This document shows positions 59,528 through 64,000 of a stretch of 64,000 nucleotides of DNA, in pieces. Source of the stretch: Trametopsis cervina. Lineage: Eukaryota > Basidiomycota > Agaricomycetes > Polyporales > Irpicaceae. The DNA lies in contig MU278351.1 of the NCBI GenBank assembly GCA_022385755.1, forward strand, positions 1,056,638 through 1,120,637, written 5' to 3'. The notes under the pieces are model-generated. The model was given only the letters and a program-made list of their open reading frames with translations. It had not been told where the DNA came from and ran no database searches. Within the stretch, counting starts at the first letter, position 1; each line of letters opens with the position of its first letter. The position numbers and the translations under genes were made by a program.

Positions 59528-61360
59528 GCTCAGCCGGTCACGGTGCGGAAAAGAGGGATCTTTCTAGCTGGGCAGACAAGGTTAAACGGGCGGGTTAGGC
59601 GCAGTCAGGGCTGCTGGCACTCGATTCCCGCGAATCGCCCAGAGGAGAAACCTCGAGAGAAATGCGAAATGGGTAGCGTGGGATACTAGCAGATTGACAG
59701 TGACCAAAGTGGACAAGGGGTACGTGCTTGAGGTAAGCACTCGAGTCCAGACGAACCACGGATGAGAACTAAGGTTGAGAGTCGCGCGGTTAACTTTAGC
59801 GTTGTTGGGCGTTGGGTGTCGTGCGTGTGGTGTGCGTGCAACAAGGAAACGAGGTCGAAGCGGAGAGAAATGCGAAAGGGTGAAAGGGAGATAATACGAT
59901 CTGTTTGGCCTTGTGTACACAGGTGCATCATCCCCTTTCCTCAGCTCTCCTGACCCGCCCACCTCTCGTCCTTCCTCTCGCCCGTCTCCTCAACTTTCTC
60001 GCTGCTCCTGACTTGCTCACCGGATTCCTTTGTTCAATCCCCTTTCAATCTGTCCAACAAGCATCCCAGCAATCCCTGATAATCGCACGCTGATTGCGTC
60101 GCACATTCCCGGGGCAGTATGAGTCACGCCGAAGGCGGCCTGCTTTTGTTAGGAGATGCCTCCGCCGTCGTCAGAGGCAACGTCCTCCGTAAGACGGTAC
60201 GTAAAGCTGGATCCGTGACAGGTCCGTATCCTCGTGAAACGTCGCTCACAAGACCAGCTCCGTTTCTCCTGGAATGTACAGCAGCGGACAAGACATACGC
60301 CGGACTTGTTATTATTAAAAACGTACCAATCTACGTAATTAATTGTAATTCACATCTCATTATGGCGCAGCGCAGATCGATCACTGGGCGGCATACTAGT
60401 ATGGTAAGTCCTGTGGTTCAACGGCTAGGGTCAGCATCGGTAGCAATACAGTTACTGGACACAGTATGGTACGCACTCTTGCGCTCGCTCTCTGTTCGAA
60501 TCTCATCACAAGTGTGCCGTTTATCCATACACAGGCTGTTCCTTTCAGCAGTCTAGGCTTCTTAGTTCCTTCAGGGCCGTCAACAAAATATCAACCTGGA
60601 ACACTAAGTACAATCCTAGACTTTCCATCGGCCGAGCTGTCGCGCTCGTACTCAGTGCACACATCAATGAAGACACCGCCACTAGTTTCGCGCTGACGTT
60701 GACTCACTGCCCCTCCGTCCAAAGTGCTCAACTCGGTCCACAAGTCGGGCTACCGAAACTCTAAAGTCAATCCCAAGGCTTGGGCATATCACCGCTCCTG
60801 GCGAACTCTGTCGCTGAGCCGTCGAGGGTTGGTAAGCCCTGTGTCTTTTGTTCTTTATATAGTTTGGTTGGTCGGACTAACGGCCCATTCGACCCTTCGA
60901 AGTCTGCAGCGGGTCCACAGAAACACTCAATAGGAAAAGTGGCTGACCTGGGATCGTCGTCATGGCATCCTAAGAGGGACACTTGATAACCCAATATCGC
61001 CTCTCTTCGTTCCCGAAGATTGGTGGGCATTCACTTGGCAGCGCTTAAGCCTGGAGGACGATCACTTTGGTGGTAGAATGCTGTCTTCTCACTCCCAGAA
61101 ACGGGACCGAAACATCAAAGGAAGGAACCACTTACCGTATATTGTGATAGGAATACGGAGAGAAGCTTTGTCGAGACCTTATCGCGTAACCGTACATCCC
61201 ATGTAGTAATGTACATTCTTCAGCACTATTCAGCTAATACACTTCTTGACATCTTAAAACATACGTCCGCTACATGATCCTTGTATAGCTATATTTGTAC
61301 GAAAACCTGAGTCCATACCAAACAACAATCACCAGAGCATAACCAAGTAAATATTCATAA
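59528..61360. other. Gene-poor 1.8 kb, may hide a short gene
   Basis: Upstream of the AMPK beta gene and 3' of the PLD-like gene. A 145-codon frame starts at ATG 60119 (MSHAEGGLLLLGDASAVV) and another at 60466 (MVRTLALALCSNLITSV). Neither has a domain I recognise. A gtacgt donor and acaag acceptor inside the first could form an intron, so a small split gene is possible. Confidence 0.4.
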
Positions 61361-63745
61361 TTAGAACCCGCCCTTGCCACGCACACGAGCGACAGCGTTC
61401 ATCATGCCCTTGGCCACCTGGAGTGGTCCACCTAACACAAACGAGTCAGTCGACATCCTTTCCTTACCATCCAACAAGACAGACTCACCGGTACCACCGC
61501 TGCTCTCCACCACGTTGCCATTGCTATCTCTCCAGAAGCCATCCTCATCGACCTCGCCGAACTCGATGCTGTGCTGGTTATGCGCAAGGGCCTTCATCCA
61601 CTCAGTGGCGTGCTGCGGAGAGTCGACCATGACGTTCGCCTCTTGTGAGTGGAACCACGATTGCGAATCTACAGTAATGTTCAGCAAAGCATCTTTACAT
61701 TGAGCCGCTCATGACCAACTTACCCTGGTTTCCGTTACCGGCGATGACGACTTGATTATCGATGCAGCAGAACTTCACTATTAGCCATTACAGGGTATTA
61801 GTACAACCATGTCTGTTTGCAACAAGCTGTATAAGACGCACCGTGACAGTTCCTCTCTTTCTGGCTGGCGTCTACCGGCTGTTCCCTGTCCTTGGCGACG
61901 TACCAACACGCCTTGAGGAACTTGCGCTTGTCTTTGCCCTCCTTCAAAAGCGTCTCGCACATCGACGCGTACACCTTTGAGTTGGTACCGCCTTGCATGG
62001 GCAGCATCTCGCCACCGTCGTTGTAACCTATAAAACACTGTGAGCATAAAGTTCAGAGTGAATAGAGATAGAGTGCTTACCGAGACAGACGACAAGTCGG
62101 CATTCGACGTCACGCCTGCAAGCATCGAGGATGGCCGCAACGACAGGCTCGGCATTGAAGTCAGGGGTTTGACTTCGAGATAGGTAACGCAATAAGGGTC
62201 AGACATGAAAGAAATAGTCATGACGATGAATTGTACGCACATGTAGATACTCTTCTGCGCCAGCCTGATGCCAGAAAGCCACGCAACGTTTTGCGGGACA
62301 TCGACATCTTGATGTCCGGGTGCTAAAAATATGACGTAATTGTCAATATCTGGTGATGGTGGAATACAGAGAAACGGGCGTACTTCCGTGCGCTGCGCGA
62401 TTGACCATGACGATCGGTACGGGGTTGTGGCGCTCGTGCAACACGAACGGTGCGAAGCCCTCCGCATTGATGAGCGTGAAATCCGTCATGGGCTGCTTCG
62501 ACTCGTCGTTGTTGTCGTCGGGATGAGACGGGATGGCCGACGCGGACGTGCTGTCCATGGCCTCTGAGCTTGGGGTGAGTAATCGAATACAATCAATCAT
62601 GAGTCTCAAGCTCACCCTTCGTAGCCTTCGCCTCCTCGAAGCAATCTCTCTCGGGTGTCGCAGTTGCCCGCAAACCTGGGTTGGCGATCAAAGGCAGCGG
62701 CGGGTCCATCGGCTCTGCCCAGCTCAACAACGCCATGTCGTAGAAAGCGTCGACGATCTGTCCCTCGAGATGGAGGTTGAGCTCGAGGTTCACGCGATCC
62801 TGGATGTTGTTGGAGCTGATGCATGCGATGCGACGGTCGATGATCATGTACTTTGCGTGGAATGTGCCAACGACGGGGCGGTGGTAGTTCTATAGCTTAT
62901 TCATATTAGAATGTTATACGATGCATAAGGGGGTGCTGCATACCATCGCCTCGAAGTGAATGTTGGGGACTTGAGCCTTTGTCGGGATTCCGAGGGCCTC
63001 GTACTGGTCTTCTCCTACACGTTGGTGGTTCTTGATGACCTGCTTGGGGTTTCCGCGGTCAAAGATCAGCTTGACCACTGGTTTGTTGGGTCTCCCTTCA
63101 GCGCGCTTCGACAATTCAATAAAGGCATCATGGATGCTAAGGCAGAGATATTAGAAGACAGCACGAGACCGATGACGATGGCCACGTACAAATGGGAACC
63201 CCAAGATTGCTCCCAATAATTTGTGGCCAGGAACACTTCGTGCTGAGCATTGATGATTAAATCTTTGTAGTATCTCATTATATCGGGTATCCTGCGCATG
63301 CATATATCTAAGTAAGGCACGTGCATATGTGGAGCATAGACTTACAATGATATGACGCTGATGGGTATAACACCTGAGGAGGCCATGATAGGGGGAGAAA
63401 CCATATTCTTAAGGGGGCCATGCTCGAGGGTGTCCAGGACGTCGGTATACATCTGCAAATGAGAATAAGATATCATTCGACAATAAGACCAACACATCAC
63501 AAACGCACCTTGAGAAACAAATCACTAGGTCTGTACGGGAACTTGCCACACTCTGCCGCCCGGTCGAGATCCTCCTTCGTATACTCATCATGCATCCGCA
63601 CCTTCCTCGACTTCTTCGCCGTCTGGGGCTTCTCGGGGAAGACCTGCTGCGCGATCTGGTCTATCGCCTTCGTCGGGTCTGCTTCGAGGGCCGCGGTGAC
63701 CGTCTTGCCAGAGGTCACCAGCTGGTATATTGCGTCGGAGGGCAT
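61361..63745 (-). CDS. PLD-like phosphodiesterase-domain protein with two HKD motifs
   Basis: The PLD fold covers phospholipases, nucleases and phosphotransferases; the substrate here is unknown. Start ATG is 63743-63745 (MPSDAIYQLVTSGKTVTAAL). About eight exons fit. The first HKD motif is GTFHAKYMIID and is followed by SNNIQDRVNLE. The second HKD is split by an intron: NCH is at the end of one exon and VKFCCIDNQVVIAGNGNQDS begins in the next, giving HVKFCCID. A Ser/Asp-rich linker lies between them. The C-terminal region contains FHSQEANVMVDSPQHATEW and a Gly-rich end GKGGF. No signal peptide. The overall look is that of uncharacterised PLD-like proteins of fungi. Confidence 0.9.
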
Positions 63746-64000
63746 CGTTATGTTAAGTTTGTGATGGGAGAAAGGGAACAGATAGGTGCATGGACGAGAC
63801 GGTGTACGGAGGACTATAAGATCGTCAGGGCTAATAATAGAATCACAGCCTAGTATGTGCTGCGCCACAGATGTCACTGCCAGGGATGCATTTAGTAACT
63901 CCGCCTGCGAGCGTCATGGCCAACTACGCCATTGCGATGTGTGTTCACTGCCTCATTCTTCAAACTTTCTCTCGTGGCTGTTCTGGACACGTCTGCTGAG

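Overview
The window is nuclear DNA of a filamentous basidiomycete, most likely an Agaricomycete. Genes are dense and on both strands. Most are cut by many introns of about 48-65 nt with GT..AG ends and CTAAC-like branch sites. Several families are typical of mushroom-forming fungi: the BTB protein, the MYND protein, two 'CCGV' zinc-finger proteins, and a PPPDE-thioredoxin-PUL fusion. I found no transposon, virus, CRISPR array or prokaryotic operon. Exon models were built by hand from conserved motifs, splice sites and reading frame. Where I give a protein length, the exons sum to a whole number of codons.

Layout. 0-2.1 kb: N-terminal part of APC2 (-, runs off the left edge) and TRAPPC5/Trs31 (+). 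2.4-11.7 kb: alpha/beta-hydrolase (+), S1/P1 nuclease (-), Sir2 deacetylase (-), S28 serine carboxypeptidase (-), EBP-type sterol isomerase (+). 11.8-20.4 kb: ORC6 (-), an uncharacterised protein with membrane-type segments (+), a gene-poor 2.4 kb, zinc-finger protein 1 (+), mitoribosomal mS41 (+), tRNA-Glu(UUC) (-). 20.5-32.8 kb: MON1 (-), BTB protein (+), guanine deaminase (-), NAD(P)HX epimerase (+), MYND protein (-), zinc-finger protein 2 (-), SNIP1/Pml1 (-), tRNA-Glu(CUC) (+). 32.9-44.8 kb: carnitine acetyltransferase (-), phosducin-like protein (+), an unidentified conserved protein (-), PPPDE-Trx-PUL (-), H15-domain protein (-). 46.2-64 kb: Rad4/XPC (+), TRM61 (-), PAS protein (+), AMPK beta subunit (-), PLD-like protein (-).

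The genes are mainly housekeeping: cell cycle and replication (APC2, ORC6), DNA repair (Rad4), membrane traffic (Trs31, MON1), chromatin and transcription (Sir2, H15, zinc fingers), RNA processing (SNIP1, TRM61), carbon and energy signalling (CAT, AMPK beta) and metabolite repair or salvage (NAXE, guanine deaminase). They do not form an obvious pathway cluster; neighbours are mostly divergent or convergent pairs.

The most unusual signal is in gene structure, not gene content. Three successive genes (S1/P1 nuclease, Sir2, S28 peptidase) contain five internal exons of 5, 7, 8, 8 and 10 nt. Each carries or splits a conserved active-site, cofactor-binding or core motif, and the next gene has a 14-nt exon. 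Three GC-AG introns, a start-codon-only coding exon, two introns near 600 nt in a genome of ~50-nt introns, and a possible spliced non-coding transcript add to this.
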